DNA of 64,000 nt from an uncultured Aliiroseovarius sp. (lineage in GTDB: Bacteria > Pseudomonadota > Alphaproteobacteria > Rhodobacterales > Rhodobacteraceae), in contig NZ_CANLNB010000002.1 in NCBI RefSeq assembly GCF_947492455.1, positions 606,392 through 670,391 of the forward strand. The letters run 5' to 3'. Below, piece by piece: positions 19,734 through 28,882 of the stretch; the first letter of the stretch is position 1; every line of letters begins with the position of its first letter. The notes beneath the pieces are model-generated. The model made no database searches. It saw only the letters and a program-made list of their open reading frames with translations, and had not been told where the DNA came from. The position numbers were made by a program, and so were the translations under genes.

Positions 19734-20515
19734 CCCAAGACACACTGACCCAAACGCCCGCCCGCGCCACCGTATCTCAGGCCGAATTCCGCGCCGCGAT
19801 CCTGAATGCACAAGCCGATGTGCCCGAGGGGCTGGTGAATCCGGACGGAGAACAGGCCTCGAAACGTTTCTCGGTCTATCGCAACAACGTGGTACACAGC
19901 CTGTCCGAGGCGATGCTGACCGGCTTCCCGGTGCTGACCAAGCTGTTGGGCGAGGAGTTCTTTCGCGAGATGGCGAAGGTCTATCTGCGCATCCATCCGC
20001 CTGCTTCGCAACTGATGATGCATTACGGCGCGGCCCTGCCCGGCTTTCTGGAAAGCTTCCCCGGCACATTGCACCTGAAATACCTGCCCGATGTGGCACG
20101 GCTGGAGCTGGCCTTGCGCCGTGCCTACCACGCGGGTGATGCCGATCCGATTGATCCAGCCGCGCTGACTACGCTCGGCCAGCACGAGTTAATGGAGGCC
20201 CATCTGACGCTGGCCCCCGCCTGTGAGGTGCTGCAAGCCAAATGGCCCGCTAAATCCATCTGGGATTTCAACATGGCTGACGGACCGCAGCCCAGTGCAG
20301 GCGGCGAAGACATCCTGATCTCGCGCATCGGGTACGAGCCGAAGACGTTTTTGCTGCCAGAAGGCGCGGCCGAGTTCATTTCGTCGCTGTTGAAGGGGCG
20401 CAGTTTTGGCACGGCTCTGGGATTGGCAACGTCCAACACCCCGGATTTCGACCTGACCGCCACGCTGACCGTTCTGATCGCGGCGCAAGCAATAACCGGC
20501 ATAGACCGGGACTAA
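19730..20515 (+). CDS. bufC1: DUF2063 partner protein of the MNIO (BufC1-like)
   Basis: The ATG at 19730, overlapping the bufB1 stop, gives a 261-residue protein. Residues about 15-110 match the DUF2063 (putative DNA-binding) N-terminal domain: SQAEFRAAILNA, RFSVYRNNVVHSLSEAMLTGFPVLTKLLGEE-like sequence in two parts, and YLRIHPPASQLM. Proteins of this type act as recognition partners that present the precursor to the MNIO, analogous to MbnC. The gene order precursor-MNIO-partner-DoxX supports that role rather than DNA binding. Confidence 0.88.
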   Translation: MTQDTLTQTPARATVSQAEFRAAILNAQADVPEGLVNPDGEQASKRFSVYRNNVVHSLSEAMLTGFPVLTKLLGEEFFREMAKVYLRIHPPASQLMMHYGAALPGFLESFPGTLHLKYLPDVARLELALRRAYHAGDADPIDPAALTTLGQHELMEAHLTLAPACEVLQAKWPAKSIWDFNMADGPQPSAGGEDILISRIGYEPKTFLLPEGAAEFISSLLKGRSFGTALGLATSNTPDFDLTATLTVLIAAQAITGIDRD

Positions 20516-20534
20516 GAAGAAGGAAGGACACACC

Positions 20535-21083
20535 ATGCAAGCCTTGGTGAACATTCACAACCGGCTGGCCGGACTGGCCGACCGCGCTGCCCCCGAGGTG
20601 CTGCCGTTGCTGGCGCGCTTCACCTTTGCCGCGACGCTGCTTGGCTATTTCTGGGCGTCTGCCCTGACCAAGGTCGGCCCCGGCATTCTCGGCATTTTCA
20701 AGCCGTCACTTGGCGCCTACGCGCAGATCTTTCCCAAAGCAATGGAGGCCGTCAGTTACAACGTGGGCGACCTGTCGTTCTTCCACTGGGCCGTCGTTTT
20801 CGCGGGCACCGTGGCCGAGTTCATTCTGCCACTTCTGATCGTGATCGGGCTGTTCACCCGTCTGGCCTCGCTCGGCATGATCGGTTTCGTCATCGTGCAA
20901 AGCCTGACCGATCTTTTTGGTCACGGGGGCATCCAACATGCCGAAACCCTCGGCGCGTGGTTCGACCGCATCCCTGACAGCCTTATTCTGGATCAACGCC
21001 TGTTTTGGGTCGTCGTCCTGCTGATCCCCGTCCTGAAAGGCGCAGGATCGCTGTCGCTCGACCGACTGCTGAAGCTCAAGTAA
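20535..21083 (+). CDS. bufD1: DoxX family membrane protein of the bufferin-like operon
   Basis: A 182-residue integral membrane protein with about four hydrophobic segments. The DoxX signature is seen in ARFTFAATLLGYFWASALTK near the N-terminus and in FAGTVAEFILPLLIVIGLFTRLASLGM in the middle. DoxX proteins are the usual fourth gene of buf operons; the role is thought to be membrane-associated electron or sulfur handling but is not established. A GAAGGAAGGA ribosome site precedes the start, 19 bases after bufC1, and a strong terminator closes the operon. Confidence 0.87.
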   Translation: MQALVNIHNRLAGLADRAAPEVLPLLARFTFAATLLGYFWASALTKVGPGILGIFKPSLGAYAQIFPKAMEAVSYNVGDLSFFHWAVVFAGTVAEFILPLLIVIGLFTRLASLGMIGFVIVQSLTDLFGHGGIQHAETLGAWFDRIPDSLILDQRLFWVVVLLIPVLKGAGSLSLDRLLKLK

Positions 21084-21105
21084 CCAGTGTCTGAGTAAAG
21101 TCCCT

Positions 21106-21139
21106 GAAAGGGCACCCTTGCGGGTGCTCTTTCTTTTTG
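21106..21139 (+). terminator. Terminator of the bufferin-like operon
   Basis: A 12-bp stem (21106-21117 with 21122-21133, one G-T pair) is followed by TTTTT. It marks the 3' end of the four-gene unit. Confidence 0.9.
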
Positions 21140-21148
21140 GGCGCCCGA

Positions 21149-21505
21149 TTAGTGCGGATCCGGCTTCACCGCAGCCAGCGCCAAAAGTCCGCCCAATCCG
21201 GCCAGTGCGATCGGGAACATGGTGAAGACACCATAGCCAAAGGCAAAATACATTCCCGCAGCCGAGGCCAGCATCAACGCGCCCCCGATCTGCGCGACCG
21301 AGCGTGCCATCGCCCCGCCGGCCAACGCCAGAAGCGGCGCGATCAGGGCAAAGGCCCGCACACGACCGGGATGTTCGACCTGCTCGGCCAAGTCCGGAAG
21401 CTCGCCAAACCGGTCGATCACTTCCGTGTATCCATATCCAAAAAATCCGACGATCATGCCCAAAACACCTGCAATCACACCCAAAACCAACGCGGCATTA
21501 CGCAT
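21149..21505 (-). CDS. Small integral membrane protein of unknown function
   Basis: A 118-residue protein with about four hydrophobic helices: LGVIAGVLGMIVGFFGYGY, FALIAPLLALAGGAMA, IGGALMLASAAGMYFA and FPIALAGLGGLLALAAV. The ATG at 21505 follows GGAGAATTGTG and is preferred over a GTG one codon earlier. It resembles small DUF4064-like membrane proteins in style, but I cannot assign a family with confidence. It is convergent with the bufferin-like operon and probably not part of it. Confidence 0.72.
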   Translation of the reverse strand: MRNAALVLGVIAGVLGMIVGFFGYGYTEVIDRFGELPDLAEQVEHPGRVRAFALIAPLLALAGGAMARSVAQIGGALMLASAAGMYFAFGYGVFTMFPIALAGLGGLLALAAVKPDPH

Positions 21506-21540
21506 CACAATTCTCCTGCTCTTTCATCCCAGATAAGGGA

Positions 21541-21876
21541 TCAGGCGCCGTTCTCCAACCATTTGGCTTGTGTTTTTGCGTCCCAACCCAGCGTCAACGC
21601 GCTGTCTGCCTCGATCACCGGGCGCTTCATCAATGTGGGGTGCTGCGCCAACAGGGCAACCGGATCGCCTGCCCGCTCACCCTCGGACAAGCCCCGCCAC
21701 GTGGTCGAGCGTTTGTTGACCAGAGCCTCCCCAAAAGCCGCGTAAAACCGCTCCAGATCAGCGGCGGCCACCCCATCAGCGCGCACGTCTACGTATTCCA
21801 GCGACCGCCCCGCAGCCTCCAACGCCTTCACGGCCTTTCGGCAGGTATCACAGTTTTTCAGTCCCCAGATGCGCAT
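21541..21876 (-). CDS. ArsC/Spx family (YffB-like) thioredoxin-fold protein
   Basis: A 111-residue protein starting MRIWGLKNCDTCRKAVKALE. The Cys9-x-x-Cys12 pair and the later KRPVIEADSALTLGW block are typical of the ArsC/Spx/YffB group of glutaredoxin-like proteins. The second active-site Cys12 is present, unlike many ArsC proteins, so a thiol-disulphide role is possible; arsenate reduction is uncertain without an ars operon nearby. The start at 21876 is preceded by AGGGGG; the longer open frame upstream lacks family sequence. Confidence 0.82.
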   Translation of the reverse strand: MRIWGLKNCDTCRKAVKALEAAGRSLEYVDVRADGVAAADLERFYAAFGEALVNKRSTTWRGLSEGERAGDPVALLAQHPTLMKRPVIEADSALTLGWDAKTQAKWLENGA

Positions 21877-22140
21877 TTCGCCCCCTGTCATATTCCTGTC
21901 ACGCGGCCCGCCCAATGTGCCGCCAGCGCCTGTTATGACCGTAATCGGCCCGAAACGAAAGGACGCAGAGACCCGCTGCAAATTCGGCAATGAAAAGGTT
22001 TCCCTTGCAATTTGCCGCCCCGTCCCCACATTAGGCCGGGTAAGACAGAACTATCTACCGCCTCCTTTCATGCAGTCGGACGATACCTGATTGCAAACGA
22101 AAGCCCGCAAACTGCAGGGTTAAACATAGGAGAAGCGGAT

Positions 22141-22359
22141 ATGTCCGATAAACAAACCGGCACCGTAAAATGGTTCAACACCACCAAAGGCTATGGCTTC
22201 ATCGCCCCCGATAACGGCGGCAAAGATGTGTTCGTACACATCTCGGCTGTTGAGCGTTCGGGCCTGACCGGTCTGGCCGACAACACCAAAGTAGCCTACG
22301 AGCTGCAAGAAGGTCGCGACGGTCGCCAGTCGGCTGTAGACCTTGAGGTTCAGGGCTAA
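22141..22359 (+). CDS. Cold shock domain protein
   Basis: A 72-residue CspA-type RNA chaperone. The start at 22141 follows AGGAG and gives MSDKQTGTVKWFNTTKGYGFI. RNP1 (KGYGFIAP) and RNP2 (DVFVHI) are intact, and the length is that of a single cold shock domain. Such proteins bind single-stranded RNA and melt structure at low temperature. It has its own terminator, and foreign-looking DNA begins just downstream. Confidence 0.96.
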   Translation: MSDKQTGTVKWFNTTKGYGFIAPDNGGKDVFVHISAVERSGLTGLADNTKVAYELQEGRDGRQSAVDLEVQG

Positions 22360-22385
22360 GTTAGCCTCGACCTACTAGAAATTCG

Positions 22386-22419
22386 AAACCCCGCGGAGTG
22401 AGAACTCGGCGGGGTTTTT
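22386..22419 (+). terminator. Terminator of the cold shock gene
   Basis: AAACCCCGC pairs with GCGGGGTTT (22386-22394 with 22409-22417), with an inner GAG/CTC pairing, followed by a T-run. Confidence 0.9.
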
Positions 22420-22436
22420 CTTTGGGGTGTGCATCA

Positions 22437-22580
22437 TCTGCTGAGGGCCGCGCCTGACCCTGGGTGGGCGTGAAGCACGTTTATCACCTAGTTTTCTTAG
22501 GGCATCGCCCGGCCCTGGGTGGGCGCAAAAGCGCCCTCCCGTGGGGAGGGTCGGGCGCTGCCCGTGCACGGCACGGGCAT
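22437..22580. repeat. Cluster of nested palindromes at the 3' side of the Abi-like gene
   Basis: Several inverted repeats sit together: GGGCGC-AAAA-GCGCCC (22521-22536), CCCTCCC-GTG-GGGAGGG (22534-22550) and GCCCGTGC-ACG-GCACGGGC (22560-22578). CCTGGGTGGGCG occurs twice (near 22469 and 22514). The composition is much more GC-rich than the adjacent gene. It is likely a REP/MITE-like element; no transposase is present. Confidence 0.65.
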
Positions 22581-22598
22581 ATATGAGCACGCATCAAT

Positions 22599-23441
22599 CT
22601 AGCGATTAAGTGCCCGCCGATGATCCCTAGAATGTACAAGAAACTCACATATCGAGTACGTGAGTGACGCGACAAAACGGGCATGATGTTGCGCTGGCTT
22701 AAGCTTCGCAGCGTGTCTGTCGCTAGCTTTGTTAGCAATCTCGTAGAATCCAGATACCAAAGAATTTATACCGCTCAGAATGGGTTTAAATGGATCAGGT
22801 GTTTCTGCTTCTACGGTCATCCCGCGTGAAGCGAATAGCAATCGAAAAAGCTTTCTTAAATCACCTTCGTTCTCATTAAACTCGACGCCCTCGTCTTTGA
22901 GAGCAAGCTTTGCGAACTCTTCCAAAAAGGTGTAGCAGCTAGCAATTGCGCCTGAGTAATCACCTAACTCAATGCGCCTCGCAACCTTGGCCGAGTGCTC
23001 GCGAAGTGATGCTTCACTTAACAGGATTTCAGGTGCGGCGAGGGCCAGGCCGGTATTTTTCTTCACTTCAAAATACAACGGCCCCTGGATATACTCGTGT
23101 CCTTGCATGAAACCAGTGTGGTGTTTCTTGACTAGCTTGAAACCATCACGCGACAATATCTTATTGAATTGAAATGCCGCATCTTCCGCTGCTTCTTCCA
23201 TCTCCCAGCCGAAATCAAAAGCTTCTGCCGCAATCTTTCGTAGGCGTTCAGTCCCGTTCAATTCTGTGAGTTTATCTCGGACATATTGATGGCGGGAGGG
23301 AAATCCCTGACCATATAGGTCTTCTTCTCCGAACGAATTGAAGAACCTGACAAGCTCAGGGCCAGAACGATAGGCCGAAATCCCAGAATCTCCAGTTACA
23401 ATTCCAACAAGATACTCGATAGATTTTTGAGAAATCTTCAT
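22599..23441 (-). CDS. Abortive-infection-like protein, low GC
   Basis: A 280-residue soluble protein whose codon use is clearly more AT-rich than its neighbours, suggesting transfer. The last 110 residues, including SCYTFLEEFAKLALKDEG, GINSLVSGFYEIANKASDRH and HHARFVASLTYSICEFLV, resemble the C-terminal HEPN-like domain of abortive infection proteins (Abi_C, AbiJ-type), although the RN..(K/H)xxxH RNase motif is only partly matched (NKASDRHAAKLK). The N-terminal half is not recognised. It sits alone between csp and thyX with a palindrome cluster at its 3' side. A phage-defence role is inferred and not shown. Confidence 0.55.
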   Translation of the reverse strand: MKISQKSIEYLVGIVTGDSGISAYRSGPELVRFFNSFGEEDLYGQGFPSRHQYVRDKLTELNGTERLRKIAAEAFDFGWEMEEAAEDAAFQFNKILSRDGFKLVKKHHTGFMQGHEYIQGPLYFEVKKNTGLALAAPEILLSEASLREHSAKVARRIELGDYSGAIASCYTFLEEFAKLALKDEGVEFNENEGDLRKLFRLLFASRGMTVEAETPDPFKPILSGINSLVSGFYEIANKASDRHAAKLKPAQHHARFVASLTYSICEFLVHSRDHRRALNR

Positions 23442-23473
23442 ATCAGCTGCTCATTGGAGCGCGTAGCTAACAT

Positions 23474-24382
23474 TCACCCCTTCAACTCCGCCTCAAACTC
23501 ACGCCATTCGCCTTTCGACATGCCCGAGTTCTCCTGCGTGACTTCCTCGCCTTTCAGCATGCGGCGGATGCAGTCCATGGCGCGGCCGGACAGGTTGGCG
23601 CCGCCCAAGCGGTAGTCCTCGAACGCGCCGTATGCGGCGGGGACCCAGTCGGCGACGACTTTGCAGATCGCGTCCGCATAGACACGGATTTCGTATTGGG
23701 CGTGGTGGTCGGCGCGCAGGCGCAGGAAGTGGAACAGGTTGTGCAGGTCCACCTTCCAGTACCATTGGGTATAGATGTTGGCGGGCAGGTTCATCCGCGC
23801 CAGTTCGCGGGCCAGACCGTCCTGCCCCTCGTCCGAGATCATCTGTTCATAGTGATCATAAGCGCGGTTGCTGTCGGCCTTCAGGATTTCCAGCACGCGG
23901 GCGGCTTCCTCGCCTTGCAGCGTGGCGCCGCGCCCTTGGTTGTTCACCACCGATTGCGCGGCGATGTGTTCGGGCGCGGGAATATAGAACTCGCGATCGA
24001 GGATCGAATAGCGCGCCGAGTATTCGTTCACATTCGCGGTCCGGTGACGGATCCACTGGCGCGCCACGAAGACGGGCAGTTTCACATGCAGCTTGATCTC
24101 GCACATCTCGAACGGGGTCGAGTGCCAGTGGCGCATCAGATAGCGGATCAGCCCTTCGTCGTTCTGCACCGATTTGGTGCCCTTGCCGTAAGACACCCGC
24201 GCGGCCTGACAGATCGCGGCGTCATCGCCCATATAATCGATCACCCGGACGAAGCCGTGGTCCAGTACTTCATGCGCGGTATAGAGGTGTTTTTCCATCC
24301 CTTCGCTGATGGCGCGGCGGGTGGTGCCGGTCTGGGCGCGTTGCTCTTCGATTTCCTGGATCTGCTCGGGGCTCAATGACAT
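23474..24382 (-). CDS. thyX: Flavin-dependent thymidylate synthase
   Basis: ThyX makes dTMP from dUMP using FAD and methylenetetrahydrofolate. The start at 24382 ([19 protein letters not shown]) gives 302 residues, normal for alphaproteobacteria. The diagnostic RHR-x7-S motif is at residues 112-122 ([11 protein letters not shown]). Other blocks are [13 protein letters not shown] and [19 protein letters not shown]. No thyA is seen in the window. The gene is followed by the Abi-like gene on the same strand, and divergent from gloA. Confidence 0.96.
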   Translation of the reverse strand: MSLSPEQIQEIEEQRAQTGTTRRAISEGMEKHLYTAHEVLDHGFVRVIDYMGDDAAICQAARVSYGKGTKSVQNDEGLIRYLMRHWHSTPFEMCEIKLHVKLPVFVARQWIRHRTANVNEYSARYSILDREFYIPAPEHIAAQSVVNNQGRGATLQGEEAARVLEILKADSNRAYDHYEQMISDEGQDGLARELARMNLPANIYTQWYWKVDLHNLFHFLRLRADHHAQYEIRVYADAICKVVADWVPAAYGAFEDYRLGGANLSGRAMDCIRRMLKGEEVTQENSGMSKGEWREFEAELKG

Positions 24383-24531
24383 GACGAATCTCTTTCTATT
24401 GGCTGCCCCGCCACTATATCTAGGTGTGCGCTTCGGAAAAACAGCCATATGCCGCGTTTGTGGCGTTTCCGCTTTTCGTAGGCGCCACGCCTGATATGGT
24501 AGCGCCAACACAGACATTTATGGGGACGACA

Positions 24532-24960
24532 ATGACTCTACGCTATCTGCATACGATGGTCCGGGTGAAAGACCTTGAGGCCAGCATCAAGTTCTACGAA
24601 CTGCTGGGATTGAAAGAAACCAAGCGCCGCGATGACGAAGCTGGGCGCTATTCCCTGATTTTCATGGCCCCGCCCGATCAGCCCGAATGCCCGGTCGAGC
24701 TGACCTACAACTGGGATGGCGATGACGGCTTGCCCTCCGACAGCCGTCATTTCGGCCATTTGGCCTACGAGGTCGAGGACATCTATGCCATGTGCCAGCA
24801 TCTGCAGGATAATGGGGTAGTGATCAATCGCCCGCCGCGCGACGGAAACATGGCCTTTGTGCGCTCGCCGGACAACGTGTCGGTCGAACTGTTGCAGTCC
24901 GGAGATCCCCTGCCCCCACAGGAACCTTGGGTGAGCATGGAAAATACCGGGCACTGGTGA
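24532..24960 (+). CDS. gloA: Lactoylglutathione lyase (glyoxalase I)
   Basis: GloA isomerises the methylglyoxal-glutathione hemithioacetal to lactoylglutathione. The 142-residue VOC-fold protein starts MTLRYLHTMVRVKDLEASIKFYE, with His7 as the first metal ligand, then VELTYNWD (Glu), FGHLAYEV (His) and VSVELLQ (Glu), a full set of four ligands. The start at 24532 follows GGGGAC. It shares one base with the next start (TGATG). Confidence 0.93.
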   Translation: MTLRYLHTMVRVKDLEASIKFYELLGLKETKRRDDEAGRYSLIFMAPPDQPECPVELTYNWDGDDGLPSDSRHFGHLAYEVEDIYAMCQHLQDNGVVINRPPRDGNMAFVRSPDNVSVELLQSGDPLPPQEPWVSMENTGHW

Positions 24961-25721
24961 TGCAGATACAGGCCACAGTCGATGCATATGTGCGGCGCTT
25001 TTTAAAGCGCGTCGCCGTCATCGGCTTGGCCTGTGCGCTTCCGCAACTCGCCGTTTCCCAATCCCAGTGCAGACAAGCACTTGCGCTGGGGTTGGACGTG
25101 TCTGGGTCCGTCGACAGTCAGGAATATCGGCTCCAGATCGACGGATTGGCGAACGCGCTGGAAAGCCCGGAGGTGGTCGACAAACTGCTGGCGTCGTCCA
25201 AGACCGTGATCAACTTGGCCATATATGAGTGGAGTGGCCCGGGGCATCAGAGGGTGCTTCGGGATTGGACCGCGTTGACCTCTAAATCAGTCATCACTGA
25301 AATCGCGGACGGTTTACGCCAGTCCACCCGTGTTCCCGCGGATCCTTCGACAGGATTGGGGCGCGCAATGCTGTTCGGGGCCGAGATGCTGGCGCAGCGC
25401 CCAGACTGCTGGACTCACAGCCTTGATCTGTCGGGGGACGGCCAATCAAATTCCGGCCCTCGTCCGCAAGATGTCCGGCAAGATCGGTTGCTGGAAAACG
25501 TGGTGGTCAACGCGCTGGTCATTGGCGCATCGATCCCCGACCGGGACCTGACCTCGTATTTCGAGGCCTATGTGCTGCATGGGTTTGGCAGTTTCACCAT
25601 GCAGGCCGAAAGCTTCAAAGAGTTCGAAGCCGCGATGATCAAGAAACTGTTGCGCGAGGTTCAGGGCGTGATGGTGTCAAATGCATCCCCCGCCCCAACA
25701 GTTCCAAACGCAACTCAATAG
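24960..25721 (+). CDS. DUF1194 (von Willebrand factor A-like) exported protein
   Basis: A 253-residue protein coupled to gloA by TGATG. Residues about 12-32 form a signal peptide (FLKRVAVIGLACALPQLAVS). The mature part is a VWA-like Rossmann domain with the MIDAS-type D-V-S-G-S motif in LGLDVSGSVDSQEY, and later LDLSGDGQSNSG, as in DUF1194 proteins common in Rhodobacteraceae. A periplasmic metal-dependent binding function is probable; the partner is unknown. Its last 7 bases overlap the convergent regulator gene. Confidence 0.87.
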   Translation: MQIQATVDAYVRRFLKRVAVIGLACALPQLAVSQSQCRQALALGLDVSGSVDSQEYRLQIDGLANALESPEVVDKLLASSKTVINLAIYEWSGPGHQRVLRDWTALTSKSVITEIADGLRQSTRVPADPSTGLGRAMLFGAEMLAQRPDCWTHSLDLSGDGQSNSGPRPQDVRQDRLLENVVVNALVIGASIPDRDLTSYFEAYVLHGFGSFTMQAESFKEFEAAMIKKLLREVQGVMVSNASPAPTVPNATQ

Positions 25722-26212
25722 ATATAGCGGATCTGGTCGGTCCAATAGCGTTCGACACGTTTCAACGCGGTATTGATGTCGTTGATCCCATCCGAGGACA
25801 GCACATCCCGCGACTGCAGCCCGTCCGCGTGACGCTCGAACAGGCCCTCGACAGTATCGCGGATCGATCGGCCTTTTTCTGTCAATCGCACCCGCACCGA
25901 ACGTCGATCAATCTCGCAGCGTTGATGGTGCATATAGCCCATCTCGACCAATTTCTTCAGGTTGTAGGACACGTTCGAGCCTTGATAATAGCCGCGGCTT
26001 TTCAACTCGCCAGCCGTGACTTCGTTGTCGCCGATATTGAACAGCAAAAGCGCCTGCACCGCGTTTACTTCCAGAACGCCAACTCGCTCAAACTCATCCT
26101 TGATCACATCCAAGAGCAACCTGTGCAAACGCTCGACCAACGCCAGCGCCTCAAGATACTGCACAACAAAGCCATGATTGACTGATTGCCCGATTTGCAA
26201 ATGCATGCTCAT
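25715..26212 (-). CDS. MarR-family winged-helix regulator (LdtR-like)
   Basis: A 165-residue regulator. The winged helix spans about residues 50-120, with VQALLLFNIGDNEVTAGELKSRGYY, SNVSYNLKKLVEMGY and RRSVRVRLTEKG. This block closely resembles LdtR of Rhizobiales, which controls an L,D-transpeptidase and osmotic tolerance, so a role in envelope maintenance is plausible. The target genes are not adjacent. GAGACGG precedes the start at 26212. Family call is strong, the LdtR label moderate. Confidence 0.85.
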   Translation of the reverse strand: MSMHLQIGQSVNHGFVVQYLEALALVERLHRLLLDVIKDEFERVGVLEVNAVQALLLFNIGDNEVTAGELKSRGYYQGSNVSYNLKKLVEMGYMHHQRCEIDRRSVRVRLTEKGRSIRDTVEGLFERHADGLQSRDVLSSDGINDINTALKRVERYWTDQIRYIY

Positions 26213-26339
26213 CCGTCTCTCCGAACCGTTACTGAGACGACTCTTGAGCCTGAAAGAAGAACATTCAGTTAAATATCGAGGAAAACCGTCACAGAGTTCA
26301 GGACAATTTTCGGAAAATCGCCCTGTACCCCGCGGCTAC

Positions 26340-26648
26340 TTAGCGTGACTGCATGTGCTGCGCGATCCGCGAGATCAGTTCGGACAGGGCTTCCGGCGCG
26401 TTCTGCTGGCCCGACACCCATTGATAGAGATCCTGATCATTTTCCCCCAGCAGCGCCTCGTACAAGTCCAGCTCTTCGGTGGTCATGTTTTCCAGATGAT
26501 CATCCGCATATCGCGTCAGGATGATGTCCATCTCTTTGATCCCGCGCCGCATCGAGCGCATCGCCAGACGCTTTACACGGTGCTCGGGCGTTTCGCCTTC
26601 GCGCGCGCCGGGTGTTTCCTTCAGCTGATCATAGGGAATTCCGCTCAT
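26340..26648 (-). CDS. sdhE: Succinate dehydrogenase assembly factor (FAD insertion)
   Basis: SdhE promotes covalent flavinylation of the SDH flavoprotein. The 102-residue protein contains the signature RSMRRGIKEMDIILTRY, with the RGxxE motif near residues 35-39, and the C-terminal EALLGENDQDLYQWVSG block. Length is typical of alphaproteobacterial members. It lies 3 bases after a helix-turn-helix gene on the same strand, so the two are probably cotranscribed. Confidence 0.92.
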   Translation of the reverse strand: MSGIPYDQLKETPGAREGETPEHRVKRLAMRSMRRGIKEMDIILTRYADDHLENMTTEELDLYEALLGENDQDLYQWVSGQQNAPEALSELISRIAQHMQSR

Positions 26649-26651
26649 CTC

Positions 26652-27047
26652 TTATCCTTCCAGCCGCTTGCGCAGGCGTTTTTCCAGTCGGCCCAACTGC
26701 TCGGCCGAGCGGCTCATCTGCATCTTGATGTCACGAATTTCAAGCAGAAGATCGCGCACCTCGGGGACGTCTCCGTCTTCAAGCGTCGGTTCGCTGACCC
26801 CTTCGCCTTCGCCGGTCAGAAGCCAGCGCATCGAGACGTTCAGAACGCCCGAGACCATCTGCAATTTGTTGGCGCGTGGTTCGGACAGATCCTCTTCCCA
26901 TCCGCGCAGGGTTTTCAGTTTCACACCCAGCCGTCGGGCCAATGCGGATTGCGACATGCTTTCGGCTTCGCGGGCGGCGGCCAGGCGATCCCCGAAGGTC
27001 GCGGCGTCCTCGGAAAACCAATCGCCGTTCGCTACAGTCTGTTCCAT
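26652..27047 (-). CDS. XRE-family helix-turn-helix protein
   Basis: A 131-residue regulator with an HTH_3 domain at about residues 18-75: FGDRLAAAREAESMSQSALARRLG and KTLRGWEEDLSEPRANKL flank the recognition helix. The C-terminal 45 residues form a predicted coiled coil rich in Arg, Leu and Glu, probably for oligomerisation. GGAGAGACAGGC precedes the start. The link to sdhE downstream suggests a conserved pair; the regulated genes are unknown. Confidence 0.88.
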   Translation of the reverse strand: MEQTVANGDWFSEDAATFGDRLAAAREAESMSQSALARRLGVKLKTLRGWEEDLSEPRANKLQMVSGVLNVSMRWLLTGEGEGVSEPTLEDGDVPEVRDLLLEIRDIKMQMSRSAEQLGRLEKRLRKRLEG

Positions 27048-27090
27048 GCCTGTCTCTCCTTATGCAATGTCGATATCGGGCACCTGATGA

Positions 27091-28356
<1,266 letters not shown>

Positions 28357-28388
28357 AACCGAAGGCGCTCCGAATCGAAAGGTCCCAG

Positions 28389-28790
28389 ATGTCCGCTGTC
28401 CTGCCTGACTATTATTTCCGTGTCCGTGAAAACGGAGCTTTCGTGTTCAAGGTGGATACGGAAAACCGGCAGCGCCGGATCGAGCTGGACCAGATTGCGG
28501 TTTTGAACATCAAAAACGGCGATGTGAAACCCCAAGGCGGTCGCGAATTGTCCGACGAGGACAATGCCGCGATTGCCGAGTGGATGGAGCAGCGCCGAGC
28601 GCATCTGAAGCAGCGCGAAGTTGACGACATCCTGCGCACGGTCGATCACCTGAACCTGACGACGCATTGGGCGCAGGCACGCGCCTCGGATGAGGATCTG
28701 GAGCAGGTGACCGACGCACTTTTGCTGGCCATGCACGATCTGCGCACGATGTTGGTTCGTAAAAAGGCGGATCGGCTGATCAAGGGATAG
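28389..28790 (+). CDS. Conserved hypothetical protein
   Basis: A 133-residue soluble protein, charged and mostly helical after an N-terminal beta segment (YYFRVRENGAFVFKVDTENRQ). The middle carries QRRAHLKQREVDDILRTVDHLN and the end is LRTMLVRKKADRLIKG. No signal or membrane segment is present and no family was recognised; I have an impression of similar proteins beside aspC in related bacteria, not verified. It probably shares a transcript with aspC. A REP-like repeat follows directly. Confidence 0.75.
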   Translation: MSAVLPDYYFRVRENGAFVFKVDTENRQRRIELDQIAVLNIKNGDVKPQGGRELSDEDNAAIAEWMEQRRAHLKQREVDDILRTVDHLNLTTHWAQARASDEDLEQVTDALLLAMHDLRTMLVRKKADRLIKG

Positions 28791-28798
28791 CCTGCGCA

Positions 28799-28860
28799 AA
28801 AGGGGCTTTGCCCCTCGCCTCGTTGAGGCTCACCCCAGGATATTTATAACAAGAAAATGC
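28799..28860. repeat. Roseobacter-type REP-like intergenic repeat
   Basis: Two stem-loops in tandem, AGGGGC-TTT-GCCCCT (28801-28815) and GCCTC-GTT-GAGGC (28817-28829), are followed by CCCCAGGATATTTATAACAAG. Palindrome plus a CCCAGGATATTT-like tail is a composition I recognise from many intergenic regions of roseobacters. It lies between convergent genes. Confidence 0.65.
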
Positions 28861-28882
28861 GAGGTGCTGGCCGCCAAGTGCT

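Noticed and set aside
22141..22359. Cold shock gene as part of the adjacent foreign segment
   Set aside because: It has normal GC, a canonical product and its own terminator; the composition change begins only after 22430.
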